Source: JBBIQS01 sp037442205 (GTDB lineage Bacteria; Myxococcota; Myxococcia; Myxococcales; UBA5297). Taken from it: DNA of 64,000 bases. The stretch is from positions 1-64,000 of the forward strand of contig JBBIQS010000039.1 in NCBI GenBank assembly GCA_037442205.1, written 5' to 3'. Positions 38,181-46,536 of the stretch are shown here, piece by piece; the stretch's first letter is position 1; each line of letters begins with the position of its first letter. The translations under genes and the position numbers were made by a program. The notes beneath the pieces are model-generated. The model was not told the origin of the DNA. It saw only the letters and a program-made list of their open reading frames with translations, and did not search any database.

Positions 38181-39092
38181 ATGACCAGAGCTTCCCTCGT
38201 CATCCTCTGCTGCCTCGCTCCGGCGCTGGCCGTCGCCGGCGCCCCCGCCGAAGTCGGCGACGCCGCTCACGGCGAGGCCCTGTTCCGCCTCCACTGTGCC
38301 GGCTGCCACGGCGCCGACGGCACCGGCGGCGGCTACCTCGCCCCCTCGCTCAAGAGCCCAGCTCCCGGCAACCTGCGCGACCCGGCCTACGCCATCCAGC
38401 GCACCGAGCAGGACCTGTTCGACGCCATCGCCAAGGGCGGCGCCGCCACCGGCCACCACTTCTCCATGCCCGCCTTCGGCGACGACCTGGGCGCCCTCGA
38501 CCTGTGGGACGTGGTGGCCTTCTTGCGCCGCGGCCAGGTGCAGATCGCCGACTACTTCCCGGCGGCGGCCCGCTACACCGCCAAGGTCTTCGCCATCGAC
38601 GCCGACGGAAAGAAGCGGCTCGAGCCGGTGCTCGGATCGCTTTCGGACGAGGAGGCGCGAGTGCCGGTGGCCATCGTCTTCGGCGGCCAGAAGGCCGGCG
38701 ACGTCCCGCTCTTCGTCACCCAGGCCCCGCGCCAGCTCGACACCCTCAAGCCCAAGGAGAAGGCGGGCTACCTGGCCTTCGTGACGCTGGCCTGGCCCGG
38801 TGGCAAGCCGGTCCCGGCGACGGTGGCCTTCGACCGCGAGGGCGTGATCAGCGCCATCCGGCTCGCGGCAGGGGCGCTGCCGGACAAGGAGCTGGCCAAG
38901 GCCCAGAAGCTGGCCTCCGGCTACGAGGGCCAGGGCAGCAAGAAGGGCCCGTACAAGGAGCTCAAACCTCCCAAGGGCGCCGGCAAGGAGGCCGCTGAGG
39001 TCACCAAGGCGCTGACCCGCGCCTACCTGCGCGTGCTCGAGGGCGCCATCATGTTCGACAAGGAGGAGCGCGAGCGGCACTGGGCCGACTGA
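38181..39092 (+). CDS. exported monohaem cytochrome c with a C-terminal extension
   Basis: 303 residues. A Sec signal peptide leads to a class I cytochrome c domain with FRLHCAGCHGADGTGGG as the haem site and MPAFGDDLGALDLWDVVAFLRR carrying the likely Met ligand and the C-terminal helix. A further 190 residues follow without recognised motifs. It should carry electrons in the periplasm. ATG 38181 is preferred over the in-frame start at 38169, since it begins directly with a signal peptide. It follows the CxxCH protein after 28 bases. Confidence 0.8.
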   Translation: MTRASLVILCCLAPALAVAGAPAEVGDAAHGEALFRLHCAGCHGADGTGGGYLAPSLKSPAPGNLRDPAYAIQRTEQDLFDAIAKGGAATGHHFSMPAFGDDLGALDLWDVVAFLRRGQVQIADYFPAAARYTAKVFAIDADGKKRLEPVLGSLSDEEARVPVAIVFGGQKAGDVPLFVTQAPRQLDTLKPKEKAGYLAFVTLAWPGGKPVPATVAFDREGVISAIRLAAGALPDKELAKAQKLASGYEGQGSKKGPYKELKPPKGAGKEAAEVTKALTRAYLRVLEGAIMFDKEERERHWAD

Positions 39093-39157
39093 GCCCGAAG
39101 ACCGCCGCTTCTTCGAGGGAGCCCCAGCCGCTCCCACCGAGACGCTGCCCACCGGCC

Positions 39158-40426
39158 ATGAGCGAATTCATCCGCGTCGACGACAAGGGGAACCTGGCGC
39201 CCGAGGACACCGCCTCCCGGTCCCGCCTCGCCGGCCAGGCCGGCCGCTTCTACCTGGCCCCGACCTCGCCCGACATCCTATTCGCGGTGCGCGCTCCCTG
39301 CCGCGGCGGGGGCGCGGCGCCGCGGGTGGTGCTGGCGGGCGACCTGTCGGGCCTGGCGCTGGCCGACCTGGTCGCCTTCCTCAACCAGGGGCGAATGAGC
39401 GGCCTGCTGCGAGTCCTCTCTACTAGCGGCGAGCGGGCCATCGTCTTCAAGGACGGCGAGGTGCGCGGCGCCGCCAGCGACAATCCCACCGATCGCCTGG
39501 GCGAGATCGCGGTGCGGTTGGGCTGCATCACCCGCCCGCAGCTGGAGCAGGTGCTGGCCCACCCGCCTCCCAACACCCGCATCGGCCGGGCGCTGGTGGA
39601 CGCCGGCTTCCTCAAGTCCCACGACCTGTGGAAGTGCATGCAGCACCAGGTCACCGAGATCTTCCACAGCATCCTGCTGGCCAGCGAAGGGGCCTTCATG
39701 CTGGTCGATCAGCCGGTGGACGATCGCAACAGCATGACCCTCAACACCCAGGGCCTGCTGATGGACGCCATCCGGCGCATCGACGAGATGAAGGAGTTCC
39801 GCAAGCGGCTGCCCTCCCCGCGCACTTACATGCTGCGCAAGAAGGCCGCCGGAGCCGACCTCGACCAGCAGGAGCGGGCGCTGTACTCGCTCTGCGATGG
39901 GCAGCGGACCGTGGCCGATCTGGCGCAGCTGGCGCACCTGAGCGAGTTCGACGCCACCAAGGTGCTGCACCATCTGGTCGAAGGCGGATTCCTCACACCC
40001 AGCCCGACCCCGGGGGCCAACGCGCCGCAGACCGCCCGGCCCGCAGAACACCTGACGCCGGAGCGGGTCACTCGGGTCTTCAACGACATCTTCAAAGAGA
40101 TCCTGATGGAGATGCGCCAGAAGGGCGCGGCGGCGGAGTTCATCGGCGCGGCCAACGCCGCCGCTGCCGGCCAGGCAGCCAAGGTGCCGATGCTGCGCGG
40201 GGCGAGCTTCGCGCCCGATGGCACCCTCCCCGAGGCGCAGCTGGCCAAGGGAGTGGCGGCGCTCGGGCTCGCTCCCGCCGAGGGCGCCAAGGTGCTGCAG
40301 AGCGTGCTCAACGAGCTGATGTTCTTCCTGCTGTTCCAAGCCGGCGAGCTGCTGGAGGAGCAGGAGAACGAGGAGCTGGGCCACCGGGTAAAGCAGCTGC
40401 TGGCGGCGCTGGAGGGAGAAGCGTGA
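39158..40426 (+). CDS. DUF4388 domain protein
   Basis: 422 residues, no signal peptide. Residues about 60-110 match the DUF4388 (PATAN-like) pattern (LAGDLSGLALADLVAFLNQGRMSGLLRV...GERAIVFKDGEVRGA). A second part (110-200) resembles the helical DUF4388-associated region, and a winged-helix-like segment (SLCDGQRTVADLAQLAHLSEFDATKVLHHLVEGGFL) lies near 245-285. Such proteins are abundant in Myxococcota and are thought to act in signalling. Its TGA overlaps the truD GTG (GTGA), so the two are translationally coupled. Confidence 0.75.
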   Translation: MSEFIRVDDKGNLAPEDTASRSRLAGQAGRFYLAPTSPDILFAVRAPCRGGGAAPRVVLAGDLSGLALADLVAFLNQGRMSGLLRVLSTSGERAIVFKDGEVRGAASDNPTDRLGEIAVRLGCITRPQLEQVLAHPPPNTRIGRALVDAGFLKSHDLWKCMQHQVTEIFHSILLASEGAFMLVDQPVDDRNSMTLNTQGLLMDAIRRIDEMKEFRKRLPSPRTYMLRKKAAGADLDQQERALYSLCDGQRTVADLAQLAHLSEFDATKVLHHLVEGGFLTPSPTPGANAPQTARPAEHLTPERVTRVFNDIFKEILMEMRQKGAAAEFIGAANAAAAGQAAKVPMLRGASFAPDGTLPEAQLAKGVAALGLAPAEGAKVLQSVLNELMFFLLFQAGELLEEQENEELGHRVKQLLAALEGEA

Positions 40427-41505
40427 GCGCGCTGCTCGAAGGACTGGAAGCGCCGCTCTCGACCACCTCGCTGCCCGGGACCGGCGGCGTCGTGCGGGTC
40501 ACTCCCGAGGACTTCGAGGTCGAGGAGCTGCCCGCCTATCTGCCCAGCGGAAACGGCGAGCACCTCTTCCTGTGGATCGAGAAGCGCGGGCGCAACACCC
40601 GCGACGTGGTGCGCGAGCTGGCCGCCAAACTCAGCCTGCCCGAGCGCGAGCTGGGCTTCGCCGGCCTCAAGGACAAGGCCGCGGTGACCCGCCAGTACGT
40701 CAGCGCGCCGAGAGTCGATCCGGCGCGGGGCCAGGCGCTCTCTGGCGAGGGCTGGCGGGTGCTCTCGGCGGCGCGCCATGAGAACAAGCTCAAGACCGGG
40801 CATCTCAAGGGCAACCGCTTCTGCATCCGCATCCGGGAAACGGTCCCCGGGGCGCTGGAGCGGGCCAAAGCCTGCGCCGAGGCGCTGGAGCGGCAGGGAT
40901 TGCCCAACGCCTTCGGCCCGCAGCGCTTCGGGCGCCAGGGACTCAACGCGATCACCGGGCGGGCGCTGCTGACCGGGGCCTCGACCCCGGAGGTGGCTCG
41001 AGCGCGCCGCGACCGCTTCCTGCGGCGCATCGCCATCTCCGCCTACCAGGCGCTGCTCTTCAATCGGGTGCTCGCCGAGAGGATGAAGGAAGGGCTCCTC
41101 GGGACCGCGCTGCCCGGCGATCTGATGAAGAAGCTCGACACCGGCGGCCTCTTCACCAGCTCTGATCCGGGCGCAGATCAGGGGCGGCTGGAGCGCTTCG
41201 AGATCTCGCCCACCGGACCGATCTTCGGGTCCAGGATGATGCAGCCTCAGGCGCAGGCCTGGGAGCGCGAGAGCCGGGTGCTGGCCGCGGAGGGACTGAC
41301 CCTGGCCTCCTTCGCCCCGCTCAAGGCCGACGGCGAAGGGAGCCGGCGGGCGCTGAGGCTGCCGATGAAGATCGAGGTCGAGCAGAAAGGCGAGGCGCTG
41401 GAGCTGCGCTTCGCGCTGCCCAAGGGCTCGTTCGCGACCACCGTGCTGCGCGAGGTCATGAAGCCCGAGGCGCTGCCCGAGCTTCCCGAGGAGCGCGACG
41501 ACTGA
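40423..41505 (+). CDS. truD: tRNA pseudouridine(13) synthase
   Basis: 360 residues from GTG 40423. Seen: the N-terminal PEDFEVEELP, the catalytic FAGLKDKAAVTRQ loop with its Asp, the NRFCIRIRE segment, GLPNAFGPQRFG(R)QG, and a RISAYQALLFNRVL-like block. It converts U13 of tRNA-Glu and others to pseudouridine. The ribosome binding site GGAGGGAG lies within the upstream gene's end. The gene ends at a hairpin and faces the GAF gene. Confidence 0.93.
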   Translation: MSALLEGLEAPLSTTSLPGTGGVVRVTPEDFEVEELPAYLPSGNGEHLFLWIEKRGRNTRDVVRELAAKLSLPERELGFAGLKDKAAVTRQYVSAPRVDPARGQALSGEGWRVLSAARHENKLKTGHLKGNRFCIRIRETVPGALERAKACAEALERQGLPNAFGPQRFGRQGLNAITGRALLTGASTPEVARARRDRFLRRIAISAYQALLFNRVLAERMKEGLLGTALPGDLMKKLDTGGLFTSSDPGADQGRLERFEISPTGPIFGSRMMQPQAQAWERESRVLAAEGLTLASFAPLKADGEGSRRALRLPMKIEVEQKGEALELRFALPKGSFATTVLREVMKPEALPELPEERDD

Positions 41506-41523
41506 GCGCGCTGGGCAGCGCGC
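41506..41523. terminator. short hairpin between truD and the GAF gene
   Basis: GCGCGCT-GGGC-AGCGCGC forms a perfect 7-bp stem directly after the truD stop, between two convergent genes. There is no T-run on either side, so function is uncertain. Confidence 0.35.
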
Positions 41524-41541
41524 CCGGCGGAAGTGCTCGGG

Positions 41542-42681
41542 CTACTGCCGCTCGAGGTACTCGGCGCCCTGGTGTGCGATGTAGCTGAGGATGGCGACCT
41601 CGGCGTCGGTGAAGTGCGCGGTGCCCTTGCGGTTGATTATCTCCAGGCATCCGAAGCTGCGGCCTCCGGAGACCATCGGAGCGCACAGGATCGACTGAGT
41701 CTCGTAGCCGATCTTCTTGCTCACCTCGCGGTAGAAGCGCGGGTCCTTCTGGGTGTCGCTGATGGCCAGGCTCACCGCCTCCTGGCTGCAGAAGCCGACC
41801 ACGCCCACGCCCGTCGGGATGCGCAGCTTGAGCTTCTCCAATTCGGCGGCCTTGGGCCCGCGCGCGGTGGACAGCTTGAGCGTGTCGTCGGCGAAGTCCG
41901 CCACGAACACCGAGCCGGCGTCGGCAGGGATCTTCTCCAGCGCCAGGTCGAGCAGGAACGCCAGCCCGGCCTCGCGCTTTCTGCCGTACACGTCCTGGGT
42001 GCGCTCGAAGAGGTCGGCCAAGATGTCCTCGAGCTGCAGCGAGGTCTTCGACCGGCCGATGTGCCCGGTGACCGGCTGCGAAGGGCGATCCACCACCTCG
42101 ACGCTGCGGGCGCTGCCTTCCGCCGCCGGAGCGGCCTTGGGGGCCGGCTTGAGCTCGGCCTTGGGCGCCGGCTTGGCGGCAACCGGCGCCGCCTTCGGCT
42201 CGACCTTGGCCACCGGCTTGGCCGGAGGCGGCATCGGCTTGGGCGCCGGCTTCGGCTCGACCTTGGGGGCCGGGGTCGGAGCAGCCTTGGCCACTGGAGC
42301 AGCAGCGGGCTTCGGCGGCGGGGCCCCGACCACAGTCTGCGCCGTCTCGGGGTTGGCATCGGGCGCCGGGGCGAACGCCGGCATCTCGGGCAGTGTCTTG
42401 GCGGCCGGAGCCGGGGCCGGAGCCTGCGGAGCGGGCGCGGCGGCCGCCGCCTCCTCGAGCTCCTTGATGCGGAACACTCTCCCGGTGTTGGCGTCGGTCA
42501 CATGGATGGAGTTGTCCTCCATGATGTCGACCATGATGTTGGCGACCTGAGTGCCCTTCTCGTTGGGCAGCTTCTTGAGCCCGGCCTTGAGCCCCGCCAT
42601 CCAGTTGTCGGCGTCCACTTTCAGAGTGACGTTGAACTCTCCGGGCGCCGCCGCGGGGATGAAGACTTCGTACTTGGCCAT
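41542..42681 (-). CDS. GAF domain protein with a Pro/Ala/Lys linker
   Basis: 379 residues from ATG 42681, with GGAGG ten bases upstream. Residues 1-75 form a small conserved-looking domain (MAKYEVFIPAAAPGEFNVTLKVDADNWMAGLKAGL). A 140-residue linker made of KPAP/APKP-type repeats follows. The C-terminal 150 residues are a GAF domain (GSVFVADFADDTLKLSTARGP...GVVGFCSQEAVSLAISD...SILCAPMVSGGRSFGCLEIINR), which may bind a small molecule or nucleotide. No output domain is present. It is cytosolic, and the ligand is unknown. Confidence 0.78.
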   Translation of the reverse strand: MAKYEVFIPAAAPGEFNVTLKVDADNWMAGLKAGLKKLPNEKGTQVANIMVDIMEDNSIHVTDANTGRVFRIKELEEAAAAAPAPQAPAPAPAAKTLPEMPAFAPAPDANPETAQTVVGAPPPKPAAAPVAKAAPTPAPKVEPKPAPKPMPPPAKPVAKVEPKAAPVAAKPAPKAELKPAPKAAPAAEGSARSVEVVDRPSQPVTGHIGRSKTSLQLEDILADLFERTQDVYGRKREAGLAFLLDLALEKIPADAGSVFVADFADDTLKLSTARGPKAAELEKLKLRIPTGVGVVGFCSQEAVSLAISDTQKDPRFYREVSKKIGYETQSILCAPMVSGGRSFGCLEIINRKGTAHFTDAEVAILSYIAHQGAEYLERQ

Positions 42682-43054
42682 GGGGGTTCCGCCTCCGAAA
42701 ACAGCAGGAAAAAGTGGACACTCGCCTATCAGACCGCCGGGGGCCGCGCAACCGGCGGCGGGCGGAGGAGAGTCGCGGTCGGGCGCCGCTGGCACCGGTG
42801 TCAGGTCGCTGGGCCGGACCGGTGCCCCCACCCCCGCTGCCGCCGAAGTGACGGGAACTCTAAGCTGCTGATTTCCGGTCACTTTGCTCCTGCCCGCTGG
42901 ATCCGACTTCCTCCGGAGTTTTTCCCGCCGATCTCGGGAATCGCTCCCCTGACGCCTGCGGACTCGCAGGGGCCGAACCGGGAGTTGCTCCCGATTCGGC
43001 CCTGGAGCGCGGGCGGTACATTCGCCTCGGAAGCCACACAGGAGGTCGCGAGTC
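42682..43054. other. divergent intergenic region with a long hairpin
   Basis: 373 non-coding bases between the GAF gene and the first small membrane protein. Apart from the inverted repeat at 42970-43002 and shorter GGGA/TCCC pairs near 42937-42950, nothing recognisable was seen. Confidence 0.55.
42970..43002. repeat. near-perfect inverted repeat upstream of the small membrane protein pair
   Basis: Arms GGGCCGAA / TTCGGCCC enclose an inner CGGGAG-TTG-CTCCCG stem, with a single C/A mismatch between them, giving about 15 bp with a 3-base loop. It lies about 50 bases before the gene at 43055. It could be a leader structure, an operator or a terminator without a T-run. Confidence 0.5.
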
Positions 43055-43480
43055 ATGAAGCGGATCGGCGGCGGAAGCACGGTGCATGGCGGCTACTACT
43101 GGAACCTGAAGGGCTGGGACATCGCCGCCGTCCAGGGCGAGGTGGGCCGGCTGCCCGGGAATCAGGCGGACACGTACCTCCACGTGCCGCTGCCGGCGAT
43201 GCTGGTCCTGGTGCCGGTGTTGGGCGCGGCCTACGCCCTCTTCCTGCCGGCGGCGGGGATCGCGATGGCGGTTTGGGGCGCGGGCAAGAAGCTGGGCGTG
43301 GTGGGCAAGGCGGCGGTCGAAGAACTCGCCGCCACGGTGAGCCCGACCTGGCGCCCGGGCGAAGCGCACTTCGCCAGCAAGCCGGACAGGAACCAGGCTG
43401 GCGACAAGGCGCGCGATCCCTCGCTCGAGAAGTTGCAGAAGGAGCTCGAGCAGAAGCGCCACTCGGAGAAGAAGAGCTGA
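43055..43480 (+). CDS. small membrane protein, tandem paralogue 1
   Basis: 141 residues. The N-terminal motif GGYYWN is followed by a soluble strand region (IAAVQGEVGRLPG), two hydrophobic segments (about 48-68 and 70-85), and a charged C-terminal tail with ELAATVSPTWRPGEAHFASKPD. No signal peptide is seen at the N-terminus, so the tail and start probably face the cytosol. It shares most of these blocks with the gene at 43533, pointing to a tandem duplication. Family and function unknown. An AGGAGG site lies upstream of ATG. Confidence 0.7.
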   Translation: MKRIGGGSTVHGGYYWNLKGWDIAAVQGEVGRLPGNQADTYLHVPLPAMLVLVPVLGAAYALFLPAAGIAMAVWGAGKKLGVVGKAAVEELAATVSPTWRPGEAHFASKPDRNQAGDKARDPSLEKLQKELEQKRHSEKKS

Positions 43481-43532
43481 CCGCTCGCTTCACGAGCGAC
43501 CTCGACGGCCGACCTCGGCCAGGAGACGAGCC

Positions 43533-43979
43533 ATGACGCGCTACCACGGCGGCACCAAGGTTCTGGGCGGGTACTACTGGAACATCTCGAGCTGGGAGCT
43601 GGTCGCGGTGCAGGGCGAGGTCGGGACCCTGCGGGCCGCTTCCGAGGAGACCTTCCTGCGGCTACCACTTCCGGTGTTGCTGCTGGTCATCCCGCTGATG
43701 GGGGCGCTGTTCGCCTTCTTCCTGCCGGCACTGGGCTTCGCGATGGTGACCTGGGGGCTGGGCAAGAAGCTGGCCCAGGTCGGGCGCCAAGCGATGCAGC
43801 AGCTGGCGGCCACGGTCAGCCCGGCGTGGCGCCCGGGCGAGGCCAACTTCGCCGGCAAGCCCGACGAGACGAAGGAACAGGGTCGGTCGGGCGAGGCTTC
43901 GCTCGAGAAGCTCAAGCAGGACATCGAGGAGCGCCGCCGCCTGGAGGCGGAGAAGGAGAAGAAGGACGAGCAGAGCTGA
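43533..43979 (+). CDS. small membrane protein, tandem paralogue 2
   Basis: 148 residues, 53 bases after its paralogue. Shared blocks are GGYYWN, the AVQGEVG strand, a two-helix hydrophobic hairpin, LAATVSPAWRPGEANFAGKPD and an acidic/basic C-terminal helix (SLEKLKQDIEERRRLEAEKEKK). The conserved GEANF-type turn after the second helix suggests a specific interaction site. I do not recognise the family. The two may form a hetero-oligomer; that is inference only. Confidence 0.7.
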   Translation: MTRYHGGTKVLGGYYWNISSWELVAVQGEVGTLRAASEETFLRLPLPVLLLVIPLMGALFAFFLPALGFAMVTWGLGKKLAQVGRQAMQQLAATVSPAWRPGEANFAGKPDETKEQGRSGEASLEKLKQDIEERRRLEAEKEKKDEQS

Positions 43980-44045
43980 GCGGCAGCTCCTCGGATTCGC
44001 CGGCGGCGGGCGGGCCTCTCAGGGTCCGCCCTTCGTGTTTGCCGC

Positions 44046-44702
44046 TCAGGGATCGACGCGGATCACGCCCATCTTCAGGGCGATGCGCACCAGGTCGGTG
44101 CGGTTGTGGGCGTCGAGCTTCTCCATCACCCGCTCGCGGTGGCTCATCGCCGTCTTGACGCTGATTCCCAGCGTCTCGGCGACCTCCTTGTTGCTCTTGC
44201 CCTCGGCCACCAGCTTGAGGACCTGCTTCTCGCGATCGGTGAGCGATTCGTAGAGGTCGGACTTCTCGGCCTGCGCCGGCCTGGCCAGCTCTTCCATTGC
44301 CTCGCGCGCCACCTGCGGATCGAGCACCAGCCCGCCGGCATGGGCGCCGCGGATGGCGTCGGCCAGCGCCGAGCCGGCGGCCTTCTTCAGCACGTAGCCG
44401 CTCACTCCGATCTTGAGGAAGCGCCGCACGTACTCGCGATCCTCGTATTGGGTGAGCACGACGATCTTGGTGTTGGGCCGGTCCTTCTTGATCTGCAGGG
44501 CGGCCTCGAGGCCTCCCAGGCCCGGCATGTGGATGTCCATCAGCACCACGTCGGGACCGACCTTGGCCACCTGCTCCACCGCGGCTTGGCCGTCGGCGAC
44601 CTCGGCCACCACCTCGATGTCCGCGGTGGCTGCCAGCAGCGCCTTGAGTCCCTCGCGCAGGATGCCGTGGTCGTCGGCGATGAGGACGCGGATCTTAGCC
44701 AT
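44046..44702 (-). CDS. NarL/FixJ-type response regulator
   Basis: 218 residues. The receiver has VLIADDH and phosphoacceptor Asp56 (VVLMDIHMPG), plus a Lys in VLKKAAG. A LuxR-type helix-turn-helix (LTDREKQVLKLVAEGKSNKEVAETLGISVKTAMSHRERVM) ends the protein. It should bind DNA when phosphorylated by the upstream kinase, with which it overlaps by 8 bases. It is the last gene of a six-gene reverse-strand operon carrying a multihaem cytochrome and cytochrome b, and is likely to control that or related electron-transport genes. Confidence 0.93.
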   Translation of the reverse strand: MAKIRVLIADDHGILREGLKALLAATADIEVVAEVADGQAAVEQVAKVGPDVVLMDIHMPGLGGLEAALQIKKDRPNTKIVVLTQYEDREYVRRFLKIGVSGYVLKKAAGSALADAIRGAHAGGLVLDPQVAREAMEELARPAQAEKSDLYESLTDREKQVLKLVAEGKSNKEVAETLGISVKTAMSHRERVMEKLDAHNRTDLVRIALKMGVIRVDP

Positions 44703-46536
44703 GGGGCGCCTCCTTCGGGACCGGCACGCGGATGGCCACCAGGCATCCTTGCCCGGGCGCCGACTCGATCCTCACCTCGCCTCCCATCAGCTCGACCCTC
44801 TCGCGAATCCCCAGCAGCCCCCAGCCTCGCCCGTCCTTGCCAGGAGCGGCAAGCGAGGACACCTCGAAGCCGCGGCCGTCGTCCTCGATGTCGATCGCCA
44901 GAAGCCCGTCGCTGAGTGCGCACTGGATGAGCACGCTCTCGGCCCGGGCATGCTTGGCGATGTTGGTGAGCGTCTCCTGCACCGCCCGGAAGATGGCGAT
45001 CTCCAGCTGCGGCGGCAGCCGCTCGTCCATTCCCTCCGCCTCGAAGCGCACCACCACTCCCTGCCCCTTGAGCACCCGCTCGGCATACCAGCGCACCGCC
45101 GAGCGCAGCCCCAGGTCGTCGAGCACCGAGGGGCGCAGGTCGACGATGAGCCGGTGGACCTCGTCGAGCGTGTGGACCGCCAGCTCCTTGGCCTCCGCCA
45201 GGCTCTGGCGCGCCTTCCCCGGCGGCTCGCCCGAGACCGCCGACTCCAGCCTCATCGTCAGCGCCGCCAGGCTCTGGGTGGTCTCGTCGTGCAGCTCGCG
45301 GGCGATGCGCTTGCGCTCGTCCTCCTGGGCGCCGATCACCTTGTGCAGCAGCTGCGCCCTCCCCTCCTCGCGCCGCTTGAGCTCGGCGTTGGCCTTCTCC
45401 AGCTCAGCAGTGCGCTCGAGCACCCGCGCCTCCAGCTCGCGGTTGCTCTTCTCGACCGTCTCCAGGGAGCGCTTGAGCGCCAGCCGCATCCTCTCGAAGG
45501 ACGCCCCCAGCCAGCCGATCTCGTCGTTCCCGACCGGCGGGATGGGCGAGTCGAGCTCGCCCTTGGCGATCCGCTCGGCGGAGGCCGCCAGGGTCGCCAG
45601 CGGCCGGGTGACGCTGCGCGCGGCGCCCCGGGCCAGCAGCAACCCGAGGACGAGCAGGCTCAGCGCGACCAGAGACCCGTTGTGCGACAGCGCGGTCGAG
45701 AAGGCGAAGGCCTCGCTCTCGGGCTGGCGGACGACGACGCCCCAGGGGATGGCGGGCAGCGGGGCGAAGGCCATCACCTCGGGAGTGCGCGGCGCCGATG
45801 CGCCCTCCTGCTGATGGCAGCCGTGGCAGGCGCCGGAGGTGGTGCGGTGGTCGCGGATCAAGCTGGCGAGGAACTGGGCGTGGTCGCTCTCGAGGAACAG
45901 GCGGCCTTCGTCGGTGCTGGCGATGACGGTCCCCTTGCCGTCCACCAGGTCGATCGACTCGCTGGCCGCGAGCTGGAAGCGCCTGAGCAGCGCCGGCAGG
46001 TGCGGCCCGAGGGGGTCGATGACGCCGCCGACCAGGCCCAGGACTTCCCCGGACCAGTTCTTGGCTGGCAGGAGGACGTAGAGGCGCCGGCCGCCGTCGG
46101 CGTCCGGGATCAGGTCGCTGATCAGCGGGCGGCCGTCCTTGACCACCTGGGCGAGCGGCGCCGCCAGCGGCCGGGACTTGGGCTCCATGTACGAGATCCG
46201 CCCCTGGGCGTCGGCGAGGAAGGTCTCGTCGATGACCAGGTGGCGGCGCACGAAGGCGTAGCGCAGCTCGGCCCGCGTGGCCTCGGAGGCCTGATCGAAC
46301 GTCGAGCTGCCGGCGATCTCCTGGAGCCGATCGACCTGCGCGGCAAGCAGCGAGGAGATCCGCTCGGCCACGCTCGAGGCCAGCACCTGCCGCTCCGAGA
46401 GCACCCGGCGCTCGGTCTCGCGGATCGACCAGGAGCCCAGGGCGGCCATCGCGGCCAGCGGCGCCAGCAGGCCGAAGGCCACCAGCGACAGCAGGCGGAC
46501 GCGGATCCGACCTCTCAGCGGCGTGGCCTCGCTCAC
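44695..46536 (-). CDS. sensor histidine kinase with a CxxCH motif in its sensor domain
   Basis: 613 residues from GTG 46536, with AAGGAGG upstream. Membrane helices lie at about 13-34 and 287-306, enclosing a periplasmic sensor region of about 250 residues. It contains ACHGCHQ (Cys237, Cys240, His241), a c-type haem attachment motif. A HAMP region (306-360), a coiled coil, a HisKA_3 box with His416 (RIARELHDETTQ) and an ATPase domain (Asn525, DDGRGF) follow, as in NarX-type kinases. The sensor region resembles a Cache fold. It likely senses redox state, NO, O2 or an electron carrier through a covalent haem; the ligand is unknown. Its start overlaps the preceding stop. Confidence 0.85.
   Translation of the reverse strand: MSEATPLRGRIRVRLLSLVAFGLLAPLAAMAALGSWSIRETERRVLSERQVLASSVAERISSLLAAQVDRLQEIAGSSTFDQASEATRAELRYAFVRRHLVIDETFLADAQGRISYMEPKSRPLAAPLAQVVKDGRPLISDLIPDADGGRRLYVLLPAKNWSGEVLGLVGGVIDPLGPHLPALLRRFQLAASESIDLVDGKGTVIASTDEGRLFLESDHAQFLASLIRDHRTTSGACHGCHQQEGASAPRTPEVMAFAPLPAIPWGVVVRQPESEAFAFSTALSHNGSLVALSLLVLGLLLARGAARSVTRPLATLAASAERIAKGELDSPIPPVGNDEIGWLGASFERMRLALKRSLETVEKSNRELEARVLERTAELEKANAELKRREEGRAQLLHKVIGAQEDERKRIARELHDETTQSLAALTMRLESAVSGEPPGKARQSLAEAKELAVHTLDEVHRLIVDLRPSVLDDLGLRSAVRWYAERVLKGQGVVVRFEAEGMDERLPPQLEIAIFRAVQETLTNIAKHARAESVLIQCALSDGLLAIDIEDDGRGFEVSSLAAPGKDGRGWGLLGIRERVELMGGEVRIESAPGQGCLVAIRVPVPKEAPHG

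Noticed and set aside
38181..39092. Terminal oxidase or cbb3 subunit, because of the cytochrome c domain
   Set aside because: No oxidase catalytic subunit is near, there is only one haem site, and the extension does not resemble CcoP or CcoO.
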